This document shows positions 1 through 14,100 of a stretch of DNA of 64,000 nucleotides, in pieces. The notes under the pieces were generated by a model. That model was not told the origin of the DNA. It did no database searches and saw nothing but the letters and a program-made list of their open reading frames with translations. Where the stretch lies: assembly GCA_036244855.1 (NCBI GenBank), contig BQKZ01001505.1, forward strand, positions 1 to 64,000, read 5' to 3'. Each line of letters opens with the position of its first letter. Within the stretch, counting starts at the first letter, position 1. Both the position numbers and the translations under genes were made by a program. This stretch comes from Temnopleurus reevesii (taxonomy: Eukaryota; Echinodermata; Echinoidea; Temnopleuroida; Temnopleuridae).

Positions 1-1538
1 GGGGGGGGGGGGGCGAGAGAGCGAGATACAGGGACTGTGGAACGTCATGAAAAGTGCAGGAGCTGTGTATAACTCGCATATAGGGTTGAATGCACTTAAT
101 GAAAAAATAAATAATGGGCTGCAGCAAATGACCCCCCTCAAACGTTCTGCGGTCCCTGGAATAGAGTTGGGGGAGGGGGATCCTTGATTAATCTTACTTG
201 ATAGTGAAGATTTTAAACCTGACTATTGGCGTCAGTGCACAATTCATTTATTTATTTTTTCCGGGGTAGCCCATTCAACATAAAGGAGGAAAGGACGCAC
301 ATGAGGAACTTTACTGACATCATACTTTTTTATAGACATAAAAGTCAATTTTCTAAGGCAATTTGGGCAGATAAGAATTTACGTGGTTGCTTTCTTCCGA
401 TTTGCATATTTTCTAAGCATCAATGTACATTAAAAAAATCAAAGAATTCAACAACAACAACATCAACAACGATTTTTGGGGCAAAATGAAACGATCTGCC
501 CCCCCCCCCCTCCATAACAAGTTAGAGTTTTCAGAAAATAATTTTTTTCTTTTTAGAACATGCCTTTGATTAAATTCGATGGTATCGCAGAATGAGTTAC
601 CCCGGATGCTCAGAGGTAAATCAACAGATGAAGAAAAATCCGAACATTATTTCACACTACACCGGTTTCGTTCCTATACGAAAACAGCCAGTTACAGAAT
701 CAGGTATACCAGTCTTAAAGGTCTGCAATCCTATGCAATCCCAAGCAAACATTGGCCTAGTAAGCCTATTTATTTCCGTTATGATTATGCCCCGGTCACA
801 TAGGACCCCGGAACCAACACGATTCACCCCGACTCTTTGTTAATTCACATGTAGTTAACTGCCTTAGAACAACGAGTCGGGGTGAATCGTGTTGCTTCCG
901 GGGTCCTATGTGACCGGGGCTTTACTAATATTCTTTTTAAGATGACGCTCATTGTATGAGACAGCCTTAATAATCAAACACGCCAATCCCAAAATACTGG
1001 GAATTACCCTTCCTGAATGGGTGCCGAGGACCCCATTGGAAATGAGCCTTTTCGGCTATAGTTTTAGCCTGTCATTTCGCCACTGACAATAAGATAAGAT
1101 CGAATCAAACCAATCAATTCAATTAGATTAAATTTTTAGCTTTGTTTAAAGGTAGATTTTGTGTGATAATGCTTATGTGTGTGTGTGTGGGGGGGGGGGG
1201 TAAGGAAATAGATACTCTCTGGAATAGGGATATTCAACACTGGGCATTCATCTATTCATGTAAAAGTCATATTATCAAATTCCCGGTAAATATGGGTCTA
1301 CTCAATTATATCACTTTCGTTTTTGCACGATTTCCGGTTCACTGCAAGTATTTTTTTGCTGTCATAAATCAAACTAATGTAAGGCAACAATAAACCGATG
1401 ATCTATTCAGTTATAAATCATTAGGGACTCCGAAACCAAAACATCCATTTCGGATCAAAAGAGATTTTCAGACGGGCGAGCAAGCAACGTGCTCATGCAG
1501 TGCGCGCGCTCATAACAATACGGGCGAAAGAAGAAAAC
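1..1538. other. Upstream region and probable promoter/5' UTR of TMEM131
   Basis: No gene recognised. Short open frames here have no known motif. The stretch holds G and C homopolymers (1-13, about 499-510, 1188-1200), a foldback element (789-920) and the region directly before the start codon. That last part (about 1420-1538) is slightly richer in GC with several CG dinucleotides (GACGGGCGAGC, GCGCGCGC), as expected for a TATA-less promoter and 5' UTR. I see no TATA box. Transcription start is not determinable. Confidence 0.5.
789..920. mobile_element. Near-perfect foldback MITE, family F1 copy 1
   Basis: Two arms of about 53 bp (starting GCCCCGGTCACATAGGACCC) are inverted copies with only two or three mismatches around a loop of about 26 bp. 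Related but more diverged copies lie at 26050 and 35691. It is non-coding; the high arm identity suggests recent insertion or gene conversion. Confidence 0.85.
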
Positions 1539-1659
1539 ATGGCGGGGACGTGGAGAATGGAGAGAAATAGTGGGTTCATACAAATGTGGTTTACCCTGTT
1601 TTTAGGAGTTCTACAAGTTATTCCAACGTATATTGATACCGCCAAAGCACAGACAGAAG
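1539..1659 (+). CDS. TMEM131: Exon 1: start codon and signal peptide (residues 1-40)
   Basis: The first in-frame ATG lies in a good context (AAAACATGG). It opens a short basic N-terminus, then a hydrophobic run (residues 13-32, FIQMWFTLFLGVLQVI) and an AKA motif at 35-37 that fits signal peptidase cleavage before Gln38. The donor is GTAATA at 1660. The exon ends one base into a codon and exon 2 completes it as Ala, giving AQTEAFVQSD. Vertebrate TMEM131 also has an AFVQ-type sequence just after its signal peptide. Upstream GTG or CTG codons are in frame but there is no reason to prefer them. Confidence 0.85.
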
Positions 1660-4600
1660 GTAATATGAATTTAATTTTCTAAATCATTTGCGATCATCCC
1701 GTTTTTTAGAGTGTTTTTGTATGAGTTTGACGACGATGGGTCAGCGGGATTGTTATCGGTATGACAACACACGGTTGCCCATTGACTTGCGTGTATGCTC
1801 GTGAGACAATCGAGCGCTGGTCAATCACGAAATGAAAAGTTTTCATTTAAAAATACCCAGTTATAGTTGTTATAAGAAATAATATTAAAAATATATGTAC
1901 TGTCTATTTACTATAGGTATTGTTGATGTCATCTAATTGAAGTATTATTTGTTCGATAAAGACGATTTTGTCAAAAAACTTGATCAGGAAGTTACATGGT
2001 TATAGAGTTCGTGTAGATCCGAACGGGTTTCTATCACACACCACGCGATAGAAACGGGATGTTTTGTTATTGCGGATATGGAACTCCAGTGCCATGCTTT
2101 CGCCTCGCAGTGCATGCTGTATGCACACAACCATTTGTGACATGTGCATGCTGTATGCACACAACCATTTGTGACATGTGCATACTGCAAAAATGTATAC
2201 TTAAATGATAAATAAACTGTTACATTTATATATAGTGCTTAATGCAAGATTTTTAAGGCGCTAATGCACTTTCGTATCCAGCAGCATTGCCGCCGGTGTA
2301 CACACGAACGAACATTTAAAGAACGGGGCATCTCCATACTCACGGCTGGATACGAAAGTGCATTAGCACCATTTTTAAGGCGTACATGTGACACAAACTC
2401 AATCAATAATTTCCATGGATTCTAAGTGAATTTAAGTTGGTGCAAATTCCAGCAACGTTACATGTAGATTTAAGATTAAATTTAGACCTAACCTAACCTT
2501 GTTCTGTTGTTGTACCAGACAGAATACTTGATGCGTAATTAAGTTTCATCTATAGCATGACATAAATGAAATTATAATTTTGTTGGTACATAAATTTAGT
2601 TTTTAAATTTGGTTTTTAAATTTAGACCATTGTATTTGTTATTTATTTGTGCTTAAAGTTAAACCGAAAGATTAGTTTCGGGAGAGGCCTAGAGGTGGCG
2701 CTTCAGATATCTAACGTCTTCGTGAGCTGGAGTTAAAGTATTTCAATAGCAAATTCGAGCATGTTCATAGTTTGTTTGAATAAAATCACAGCTCAAATAT
2801 TCAAAAGAAATTGATGCTGACATTGCCAATGTTCCAGTTACACAAGCTGAAAAAAAAACACATTCTGATGAGCTAAGGAATATGATTGTAACTGCCACCG
2901 CTAGCGCTAAATTTGTGCAGCTGGCACTATTTTTAGTTATGTGAATGGACAACACTGCAATTTTATTACAACATGTAAACACAGTTTTGCTAAGATGGGA
3001 AAATTTCACTGAATGTTTAAAACCATATGAGAAGATAAGAGTCGGATGACAGACCTGGAAACTTGACTGTAGATCCATGCATTTTTCCAGTAAATCCGGT
3101 AATAAAAAGTATTGTCTGAATTGCACTTTTTACATGTATGCACATTGTTATATCATTTTACAGAAAGTCCTCTCATTGTCTCCCCCATTTTTACTGATTT
3201 AATTTAGTGTAAAAGCTACCTAACAGTGAAATTTTCCTTTGAATGTCAGTCCTTCAAAACTCCCATATTTGTTTGAGTAAGCATGGTTTATCAATCTCGA
3301 TAAGACAAATTTTGGATATCTAATGTGAATGAATTATGAGAGGGTGCTACAAGAAATTTTGTCCCACTTGTCCAGTCAGGCAATTAAGGTTTTAAATCAC
3401 TTGCCCAAGCAAAGTTTCTCTTGCCCAAAATTGATGGCTGATGCATTTTAGAGAAATGGTATCAGGCAAGTGACAATTTCATTTACTTTGCCAACAGCTA
3501 AATTGCGGGTTTTTAGCTCCCTGCTTATGCTCCAAAAGAAAACCCTTGTTTCACTCTTGAGAAGTGATACTTGTATTTTTGTTTCAAATTGTGCTCACTC
3601 ATGCACATACTATTTTTAGATCAAAGAAACTTTCATGCACCAGCAAGTCAAATATTTGAGGAATATCACTATCAAATTGTAGGGCTTGAAAATATTTTGT
3701 AACCTTCTGTTTCTAATGTCGAGCAGTGTTTTTTTTTATCTGGCGAAAGAGAATGTTTGATTAATTTGGAAATATTTTGGAGAGGAAAATCATTGATATT
3801 CTAAAAAGAAAATTTTCTTAATAATATTATCATTTTATCAAATGTATTTACTTCTCACTTTTCCATTTTGTTTACAGCATTTGTTCAGTCAGACATCAGT
3901 GAACTCCGACAGCTAGTAGAAGAGGTTGCATTGAAGGTAAGCATTTTTAACAAATTTTTAAGTGTACACCAACATTTATATTATAAATTTGAGAAAATAT
4001 TTTGTTAAATACATGTAACTTGGATGTTGAATCTTCTTTGCTGATTGTAAGCTTTGTCATTCAGGAATTTTTCTTCATGGAATATAAATTTCCACTGAGT
4101 AGACATGGCAATAAAATTGGTTGCAGTAAACAACTTCATTGAAGCCATCACAATATCTTCATGAAAACAACTTCCATGTTTATTCATGAAACAGGTGCAA
4201 CACCTGTTCAACATTTCTCTGCAGGATATAAGGGAAGGAAATTTTGTTTGTGTGCGTACTATTGTGAATGCTTCATGGAAGTTGTTGACTCTGTCCCAAT
4301 TCTTTGTCCCTTGTGCTCACAGTGTTTACATTTATTCCACTTAAGTTGAAACATTTAGGATTATTGCCAAATATGCCATGTTACTTTCCAGTGAAATAAA
4401 TGTAACAAATGTTAACCTTCAGCGATAAGGTATAGTAATTAAAATTGTGTAGAATACATGACAGGAGCACCATTGATCAGTATTTTGCACAAACAATAAA
4501 AGCTTGAAGGGTGAAATTATTTCAAATATACTCTATGCTCTACCTATTTTTATCCCACCTCCAGCACATTTGTTCCAATGTTGGGCAATATTTACTTTTC

Positions 4601-5092
4601 AATTCAGTAGAATTTTAAAGTTACCCTCATTTTGTTTAGCCTGTCTTATGTCTTCAAACTGTGTGAAGTGTATTTTACAGTTTGAATGGGATTTGCTAAT
4701 TGATGTCCTTTGGTTAAACCTTACACTGACACCATTGAATTCAGTAATGCAATTAAGACAACTTGTGCCTGTGTACATCCTTATGGCCTGTCATCTTATC
4801 TTTGTTTGTAATCCTCACCTAACTCTTGTTTGCATTGTCAATCCATTTCACCCATGCTAACAATAAATCCATAATAAGTTACGTTGTTACATAATACCCC
4901 CTAAGGGGTCACTATTTTGATAGGGAACAATGAATTGTCATATACCTCATTTGCATATAACTGTATATTCATGTAAGAAGCAAGCTCTTCCAGGCTAAGA
5001 TCTGTTTGGTTTTGTTCGAGCATGCTTATTTAGGCCTACTCATTATGTGAGTACAAGGTGTGATATTCTAAGATAGTTGTTACAGTATTCCA

Positions 5093-5131
<39 letters not shown>

Positions 5132-8100
5132 TTGCTGTATTTTTTACTTAATAATGTCACATAAATGCTATAGCATAATTCGGAATATCATCCGTCTGAT
5201 CACCAGTTACTAGCTTTTCACCTATACCGTCAAAAAAAAAAAAAAAAAAAAAAACCTAAACAAAGACAAAATATAACCAATAACAAAGGCCTTGCAATGA
5301 AGCAACATAAGAAATCCTTTAAAACAATATAATACATAAGAATTTTAATGTTTCCATTTCCCCCAATAGAATTGTTAAATACATGTATGTATTCCAAATA
5401 AGAACTGAATCATTTTGATGTGCACCTCCTCCTACCCCCCCAAAAAAAAAATCAATCAACAGATTTACGGATTACACTGTATACAGCATGAACATATGAA
5501 TTCTGAGTATTGATACTGAGACTGATTTCAGAGGCAGGGAATGTTATCATTTATGCAGATCACAGACATCCGTACAATGTGATACATTATCTTCATGTCC
5601 TCATTCAACTTCTGTGCACCCTCAATGAAGAAAAACAATTTGATATATTAAGGATACATTTCAAATCTCCACTGCACGTGACTTGCTTTCCAATTATATT
5701 TTGGTCAAGTTCTGTATCTGAATGTATTTCTCAAAAGACAAAGCGTGATTCTGTGCTTTGTGAGAGAGGAAAGGGACAAACGTTTTTCAATTCACAATCA
5801 TCGGCCCTGTTGTAAAGAGGAGCCCATTGGCCTAAATTCAACTGTAGATGCTTGTAAGGCCGAGCGCATGTCAATTTTCTGTACAAAACTTTGATGATTT
5901 TACGGTTTCCAGTGAAATTTAGATGTGACAAAATGGTTAGCTCGATCTTGGACTGTTAATGGGGTATGAGAATGTGGTTGAACAATATGAATGTACATGT
6001 AACTAGAATTTGTATTGAAGAGTAGAATGTATTTCTGTAATATTTTTAAATGCTAAAACCATGAAAGAAGTCATTGGCCTTCTGGCCCCAAACTGACTGT
6101 TAAGGGAATGAGATCAATAGTATGTCTAAATTTATCTCGGTTCAATTTACAGTGATGCAATAGATAAACAATGGCAAATTGATTATTGAACATGTGCAGA
6201 AAGCACATTTATAGTTGAATGGTCTAAATAGGATGATGATAATGACATGAAATGACAAAGCTGAATTCATAATACATACATGTCAAAATTTTATTGGAAA
6301 GGATATCTGACATGAAAAAATAATGTTACATTTGTAAATGAAATACATCAAAATTAAGTTTTCCATCATAATTTGGTTGCTACATTAGTATAGATGTTAC
6401 AAGCAAATAATCAGCTCATTCACTATCACATTGTTGGCTTCAGATGATTCCAGTCTGGAATTTGAGTGTCATCTGAATAATGTTTGGCCAAAAATGTCAA
6501 TCAAATTTTTTAGTATTTGTGATTTATGTAGTCATGAACAACAAAACAAAAGTGATGAGTTATTTTTTTTATATTTGGTTTCTTCATGTTTTGTTTCAGA
6601 ATAATTTTGAAATTATGCAAAAAATATTGCAGATAAGATGTATAAAAATCAAGATTTAGTTGAAGAAGTATAAATAAAATGAGAGTTCAAAAATTCTTTG
6701 TTTTTAAGAATTTGACACAGATAATAATCGCAACGATGTAAAAAATGCGAGACTATAAAATTGTTGAAACTACCTTCTACTGTAACAAGCCATGTATTGA
6801 AAGGTTAGTTTAGTTAATGTTATGATAGACCTAGGATGATTATTTACTAATAAAATTGGTTGCCGATATAATTGCACTTCTTTGCTAGCCTTAATTGGCT
6901 CAATGTATTGAAGTAATAGGGTGAATTTCAATAGCAAATCCCCCCATTTTCAATTTTTAAGAAGCATGAAGAAGCATGAAGAAGTGTTCTATTCAAAGTA
7001 TATACCTGACAAGTACGAAAAGTAGACACCCACCCCTCTCCCACTTAACACAAGAGCAACCCTTGTCACCCCTGCTTTGACAATACTCACGGACCATATC
7101 AATCCATTGTCATGACACAACAATACACATTTGCATTCCAAAGGATTAAGCCATAGGTTAGGAGGGAAAGCCCGTTTCTTTGTATGGTTCTGTCAGCGTA
7201 TTGAAAAAGCCCAAACTTTGCCTAGGCCTACACTTCCTACATGTATATGTTCCTTGTATTCAGTGCTTTACTACATGTAGCATACCTATGTAGTGAACAT
7301 GTTGCCATGGGTTCATTCACGATGTTCATGAATTCTGTCATGCACAGTAGTTTAACCATTGTTGTAATTTGCAGTAAATAAATTGCATGTTATCATGAAA
7401 TTTGTTGCCAAAATTGTCATTGTTTACATCTACATTGTAGCTGCTTACTGTCCTTGACAGTTAAATGAGTGACATGAAGGCTTTCTGGCTCAGTCACATG
7501 TAAACATTAAGTGGTTATTTTTTTCAGGTTGGACATTTGGAAATTTGGAATATTATTTATTAAACTTTATTGACGCAACATGTCAATATCTTGATCATAC
7601 AAGGAGGAAATCAATTCTATACACAAATTACTGTCAAATTATTGGGATATTCAGAATTACTCTTGTTTTTCAAAGTACAGCTTATGTTTACAAAATTTGG
7701 GAAAATTTGGACTGTTAAAAATTACATGTAGGCCTAATCATTGTATTGAATCGGCCCATTGACACTAAACAGAGCTCACAATACTGCAGGCAGTGTATGC
7801 CAATATGCGTCTGTAGAGTGTATATCATTAACATGAATGTGCAAGATAAATCAACCAGTGTCTTTATGTACACAGCTTTTATTTGTGTAAGTGTAAAAAA
7901 AAAAAAAAAGGAAAAAAACACGTAGCAAAAATTGAGAGGATGTAGACGAAACAAATATAATATTCCTATTTTTACACTTCACCAATATGCATTTGACAAG
8001 CAGAAAAATATAGACCAAGTACAGTACAAGTGTTTATCCCACCACCAAAAAGAAACAACTATGTGACATCTATGAAATCTTCTTCATCCAAGACTAAATA

Positions 8101-11100
8101 TTTTGCTTGGCTTCTGTAGAAATCCATCACATCCAAAGTGTTGTAAGCTAGGATAATATGACCTTGGTCATGGTCTTGAAATGCTGCAAATTATACCACT
8201 ACCTACAAGCCCTCCATGAAATAGAATTGAAATTACGGGATTAAATGCAGCAATTATCATAAAATTTACGTTGAGATAATGTACCTGTATTTGACTACCA
8301 GCATGGACAATTGTGTTTCCGAGTAAAGTTTTATTTTCAGGTACATGTAGGCCTATATATAGAAGTCCATCGCATCAAAAGGGATAGACTAGGAGAATAT
8401 GTCCTTGGCCATGGTCTTGAAATGCCTAATTATACCACTATCTACAAGCCCTCCATGAAATAAAATTAAGATTACGGGATTAAATGCAGCAATTATCATA
8501 AAATACGTTGAGATAAGGTACCCGTATTTGACTACCAGCATGGAAAATTGTGTTTCTGAGTAAAGTTTTATTTTCAGATATATTGTTTGGTTCCATACAT
8601 TGGGTATATGTATGTAGGCCTTTGTATAGTCAGCAATATTGATACTTGAAGGGAAGTGCTGTATTTTTTTATTCTTTGGACCTTTGCCCAGTACTCCTGT
8701 CAATATGCAGTAAAATCGTATTGTGTGTGTTGGTATATTTAGTGTTACAAAGGGGGGCTGGGTGTGGGAGGTGGCTATTTAGCAATGGACAGCCAAATAT
8801 TCATGGAATAATCAGATGTTTATCTCCAGGCTCTGATCATCGTGCAGGGCTATTTCGATGAATTGAGAATAAAAGGAAAATCCAAAAGAGCACCACAGAC
8901 AGCTGAGCCCCTTCCCCCAAAAAAAATTGTTTTAGTACACTGTAGATTCAACCGATCTGAAAAAAAGCACAATGAAATTATAGGAAGACATGAGAAATGT
9001 AAATTTTAGTATAAAGTTATAAACATCTTAAATAAAACCTGAAGCGTTATTTTCAGAAGTTTTAGGATTTTTAGTTTGTCATTATAAGCCATATTTTCTA
9101 CATGAAATTACAACCAAAAAAAAAACTTTTCGGTCTGACTGACGCAATTTTTCAAAAGTCATTCTATGGCATCCAACATTTTTGTCAAGGCTTGAGAGGG
9201 CACCCACAGCCATTACCCTTGGTTGCCTTACATGTACAGTAGGCTTATTAGATACCTACTTTCTTTGGAATACTATTTCCTGATGTTGTTGTTGAGAATT
9301 CAACAATCAAACATGTTTTCTCTGAATTCATTTGAAATTACACATGTATATATCTTGTTGCATTGGCTTTGTGCAATATTATGTATCTTGTTGACATATC
9401 ATGATTTCGCAATAATCTACAGAATAGAATGTTTGCACAGTTGTTGGTTCCCATGAATTAGAATATTCCAGGCAATTCTACTTCAGTTCCAATTACAAAG
9501 CAAAAAAGCTAGAACTAAATTACTACACATATTCCTGAATTTAACAATTTTCATTGCAATTGGCATGTATTTCAGCTTTTTAAAAACAAGCTACCCCCTG
9601 TACACACAAAAGACAAAAATCTGTTTGCACCTATGAGTTTTTGGTAGAGGGATTTAAACTCTCAAATTAAGAAAAAAAAAAGGGCAGGGGTAATTGAGCT
9701 AGGAAATGGTGTAGACGGGAAAATATTTTTGTGAGGTCTGAGTGAAGATACTTTTAGCTTTTATCAAATCGGAAACTATATTTCAGGTGTATCTTAAATT
9801 CTTATGCACTAAATCCCTGCTTGAAGATGAACGTGTCCTTGACATGTTACGAATGGTATGCGAATAAATGACGATAATCTAATGAAAATAATTATTACAT
9901 GCTTTTACCTATCCAAGATATGTCTGTTAGATGACCCAATATGCAAGTTTACTAATACATTCACGTTTATGCTCACGTTTCGTGCCGACAAATGTATTCA
10001 CGTGGTAGTTATTAAACTGGATAGTAACAATTGAACTACAGTATTAGAATCCAGTTTGCATACATGTTCATTACATATTGCTATGTCGGGTAAGCTTCAG
10101 TGTTGTCAAGAACAAACTAGATGTGTACAAAGAATGCATAAAATTTACATCCATTACTATAAACCTGCCTATTGTATGATCTCGAGTATGATATTGATGT
10201 ACATTGTACATAATATAGCCCTAATATTCACTAATTGTCTGTTTCTGTTTTTCTTTTGTCTCATCTTTTCCATCCACAGAGCGATCTGACAAGTCAAACA
10301 TTTACTATAGGCGAAAATGGGTAAGTATCTTGAAGGGGCTAATTCTCAGATACAACAGATCAATACTAGAAAAGGTTACTTCTTGAATTCAGAAGAAAAA
10401 AAATGGTTCAGTGGACTTAGATCTCTTCTTCTATGATATGAATTCCAAGATTCTTCACATGAAAAAGAAGGCATATTACATGCACATCCCAAAGTTGATC
10501 ATTAAGATTACAATTTATGAGTGCATATATGTTGGACTGCTTTAATTGCAGATCTTCCAACAGCTCTTTAATGTACATCAGTTCAAAATTAAAATGTGAA
10601 TAACAGAACAGCTGAACAAAAGTGAGAGGAAACACATGCATGACAACAACAACGACTTGCTCAGCCTTTCACTTTTAATGAAAGCCTTGAATTTATATGA
10701 CAATTTACCTCATGCATATTCCAGAACGGTTTGCATTTATGTTTATTCCACTAGTTACTTCAATGAAACTCCCAATTATGAGAATGACAATCATATTATA
10801 TGAGAAGGATGTAATGGGTTATACCCTCCGTCTCGCTTCTAGCTAGCACAATCTAGTTGCCATGGTAAACTACAATTTTCCATCTTCGTGTAGAGAGTCA
10901 TTTTCAGTTAATTGACTTGAATTGTATCTTGGATGAAGACTTGATCTAGAGCAAGACGAGTGAGATCTATATTCAGGATATTGTGATTTATTTATAACTT
11001 GAAATTTCTGAAATGACATTTCTGGTGAAATAAGCTTTCCAGCAGAGTCAAAAGAGGAATCATTGGAAGATTTCTTCAGATTATTAAGAATATCAAGCCA

Positions 11101-14100
11101 TTCGTGGTTTAATTCCTTTCAGAAAACTTCACTTCCTGAATCGTTTGATTATGCTCTGCAAGAGGCTTTGCGGTGATAAGGGAATTTCCCTAAGCTCAGT
11201 CACTTTTATGATGCTTCACATTCATGTAATTGGGTAGATTTAAGGTCTTGTATATACGTAGTCATTTATTAACTACATACATTCAGGTGGTTTATTCTCC
11301 TTACTTTACCCTGAGTTACAATGGAATATATGTAGTAGTACACTTATATGGCTCATCTACTGTGCACATCATCATACATGTAGGCTTTAACTATGTCTAA
11401 CTATTTTTTCAAAGCTGCATGGTAGGGACACAATTCCCAGGCTTTTTAACATGTCACTATTTTCTGTTTTTTTTTCCTTTAAATGTGATCCGGGTAATTG
11501 CACAAGGTGAATGGTTAAACAGAAGTGTGGTATTTTAATGTTGATCATACTTCCGCTTTGATGTGAGATGTGCCAAGCTATGTGGAGGAGAAAGAATTAG
11601 ATATTGAGGGGGAAGGGGGGGGGGGTGTACAGTTTCTATTTGTCTTTTTTCCCCATCAAATCAGTGCTTCATCATGAACAACAGAACTAATCTTCAGCAG
11701 TTAATAATTTTGTTTTTTAATTTTGATTACACTGTTATACATCAAGGAAACATTTCAAACATTTTACTGTACATATTGCTATATACAAAACACCTTTTGC
11801 GTAGCAATCCTGCTAAATTGCATAGCAAATTGCTCTGCGATAACCAGGAAAATAATTCCCTTTTCTGGTCTACATGTAATGTTCAAGTCAATAGTCATGC
11901 TGAGGCAGTCCATCTTATTTTCCTTTCCTGAAAATAGCACTCGATCATTGACAATTGACAACTTTCATACAATCTTGTGAGATCTTTTTTTATTACTAGT
12001 AAATGTTTAGCTTGAGCACCTTGATCCACTGACTCTATTGTAGAATACCCGTTTTATGTGCCATTTTCAAAGAAAAAGAACAAATTTTATATCCTTAAAA
12101 TCTGATTAAAAGTACAAACCTGTAACAAATTTCTTGGAATTGGGGCTTAGAATGGTGAATGGTGTTCAATGGGCCTTTTTTCATGACTTTCCATACCGCA
12201 TTTTCAGACGCTATGGTGTGCAATCTAGCAACATTTATGATTAATAAAAAATTTTTCAAAATGTGTCTGAATGTTATTCGGGAAACTGCGCATCTATATT
12301 TCTTAATGGTAAAAACTGTGTCTCAGTGGTCCAGTCAGTAATATACAATATGTGTTTTTTTTTTTTTTTTGGGGGGGGGGGTATAAATTGTTTCATTAGC
12401 TAGTTTTGGTAAGAAATTGAGTTGCATCTGAGCACTGAGTCCACCAAGTAAATCATTTGAACTAAAACACTCTCATTTAAGACTCCTTTACATTAAATTC
12501 GAACAGTTTAGTGACTGGTACTTGGTTTAGAAATGGGGATGGAGGGGTAACCTCAGAGTTTTCTTCGTCCATGCATGTAGACCTTGCAACATTTTTTAAT
12601 GTCTGCAATTTTAACAGGATCAAAGAAAATCCTTCTAGCGAAGGTTCATGAAGCTCTTTAACTTGTGGCATGAATCCAGTTGTTTCTCACCTTGAAAACC
12701 AATGAATAAAGCAACTGAATAGCCATTGTTTCCCTTTGCAATATTTTAATCTAATACTCCTTGGCTATTTTGTGTTTTATAGTTTCCTTTAGAATTCCCA
12801 ACCTCTCTGCTCGATTGCAGATATTAATCAAACCCATTTTGGAAATGCATCCAAATGAAACCAAAACTGAATACAAAATGTGGTCGATTGCCTGTAGCAT
12901 TTTAACGCTCCACAATAGCATGGTGCTTTCATTTATGATAGTTAAAAGCTATTGGTTTGCTTCCTTGAAGAAAAAAATCAGGCTTGATATATTAAACTGG
13001 TCCAAGTTTCCATGCCTGAAATCTACAATTGAATGGAGGTTATTTTAAGTTCCACATGACTTTTATATCTTGAGAGAGTTTATGTGATGTCGTAGTCAGT
13101 CATTTTTTTTTGTGACAGAATCGTAGAAGCCTGTGCATAGACCACAGAAATAATGGATTGTTATAGGTTGATGTACATGAACATTATACTTGTCATACAT
13201 GTCATGAATTAGTAGGAGAAAATGATGCACTTATTGTATTGTATTCAAGGAAGTGGAGAAAGCTTTAACTCAAGTCAGAAAAATTTAAAATGTGTGTTTT
13301 GGCTAAGTCTTGATCTGTTAATTTTGCTTGCGTAGATATGGCCACTTGCCCATTTTGGGCAAGTGATTTTGAGTTCATAATGCTTTCCCACACATTTTTA
13401 CTTGCCCTGGGCAAGTGGGTAAGTGGGTTTGAAGAGCCCTTGCTTGTTTGAGTTTCATTTAATCTCTGCCATGATTAATATACAGAGACGATTTTTTTTG
13501 TTCTTTTACAATTTTTTTTTCTTTTACAATTACAATTTCCTGTAACTATATTATCGGTATAATCTAAACCAAAAGAATGGCTCTAAGGACTTGTTACTGC
13601 AGCTTTAGCCTGGCTGCCATTTGAAACTTCAAACATGAAACATACTACATTCTACTAGAGAAAAAAAAATTGACCTGATTGACCGCTTCTGAATCAGGTT
13701 TAAACCAATAGATCAATTTTATGTTAATCGTCCAGAAAGCATATTTTAGAATCAATATCAGCGTGACCCAAATTCGTTCTTGTTAATGATGACTGCGCAT
13801 CAGCAATGTGTAATGATATACTCAATTTGCTCCCGTCAACACTGTGCACACTGAGAGGACAGCCCACATTTTACTTTAATGCATCTTTCCTAACCCAAGC
13901 CCCTGCCTGATGGCCATTTGGATTACCTCCACCCAACACATATTTACACATGAAGCGTAAGTAGGTAGGGTTGATTACAATCATCCGAGGCTGCGTCCAT
14001 CCTCCATGCCATGTCCATGCCTGGTTGCCTGCTCCGTGTTCCAAATTGACCATCAGTGGAGCGATGAAAGCAAGCAAACACGGTGCTGATGGAGGGAGGT

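Larger units (their letters stand above)
1660..3877 (+). other. Intron 1
   Basis: Non-coding apart from the 34-bp tandem repeat and the inverted-repeat element described separately. A pair of short inverted words built on CACTTGCCC / GGGCAAGTG near 3364-3475 recurs in intron 3 (13344-13420). A 127-codon minus-strand open frame at 2743-3126 has no recognisable domain. Confidence 0.7.
3937..10279 (+). other. Intron 2 (6.3 kb)
   Basis: No gene seen. It contains a dispersed repeat copy (4137-4340), two long A tracts (5097-5127 and about 5233-5254) and a tandem duplication (8120-8579). The rest is AT-rich unique-looking DNA. Confidence 0.7.

Noticed and set aside
2743..3126. 127-codon minus-strand open frame in intron 1
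   Set aside because: Longest simple open frame outside exons in this part, but no recognisable domain, poor codon character and no splice or promoter context. Chance length is possible in 64 kb.
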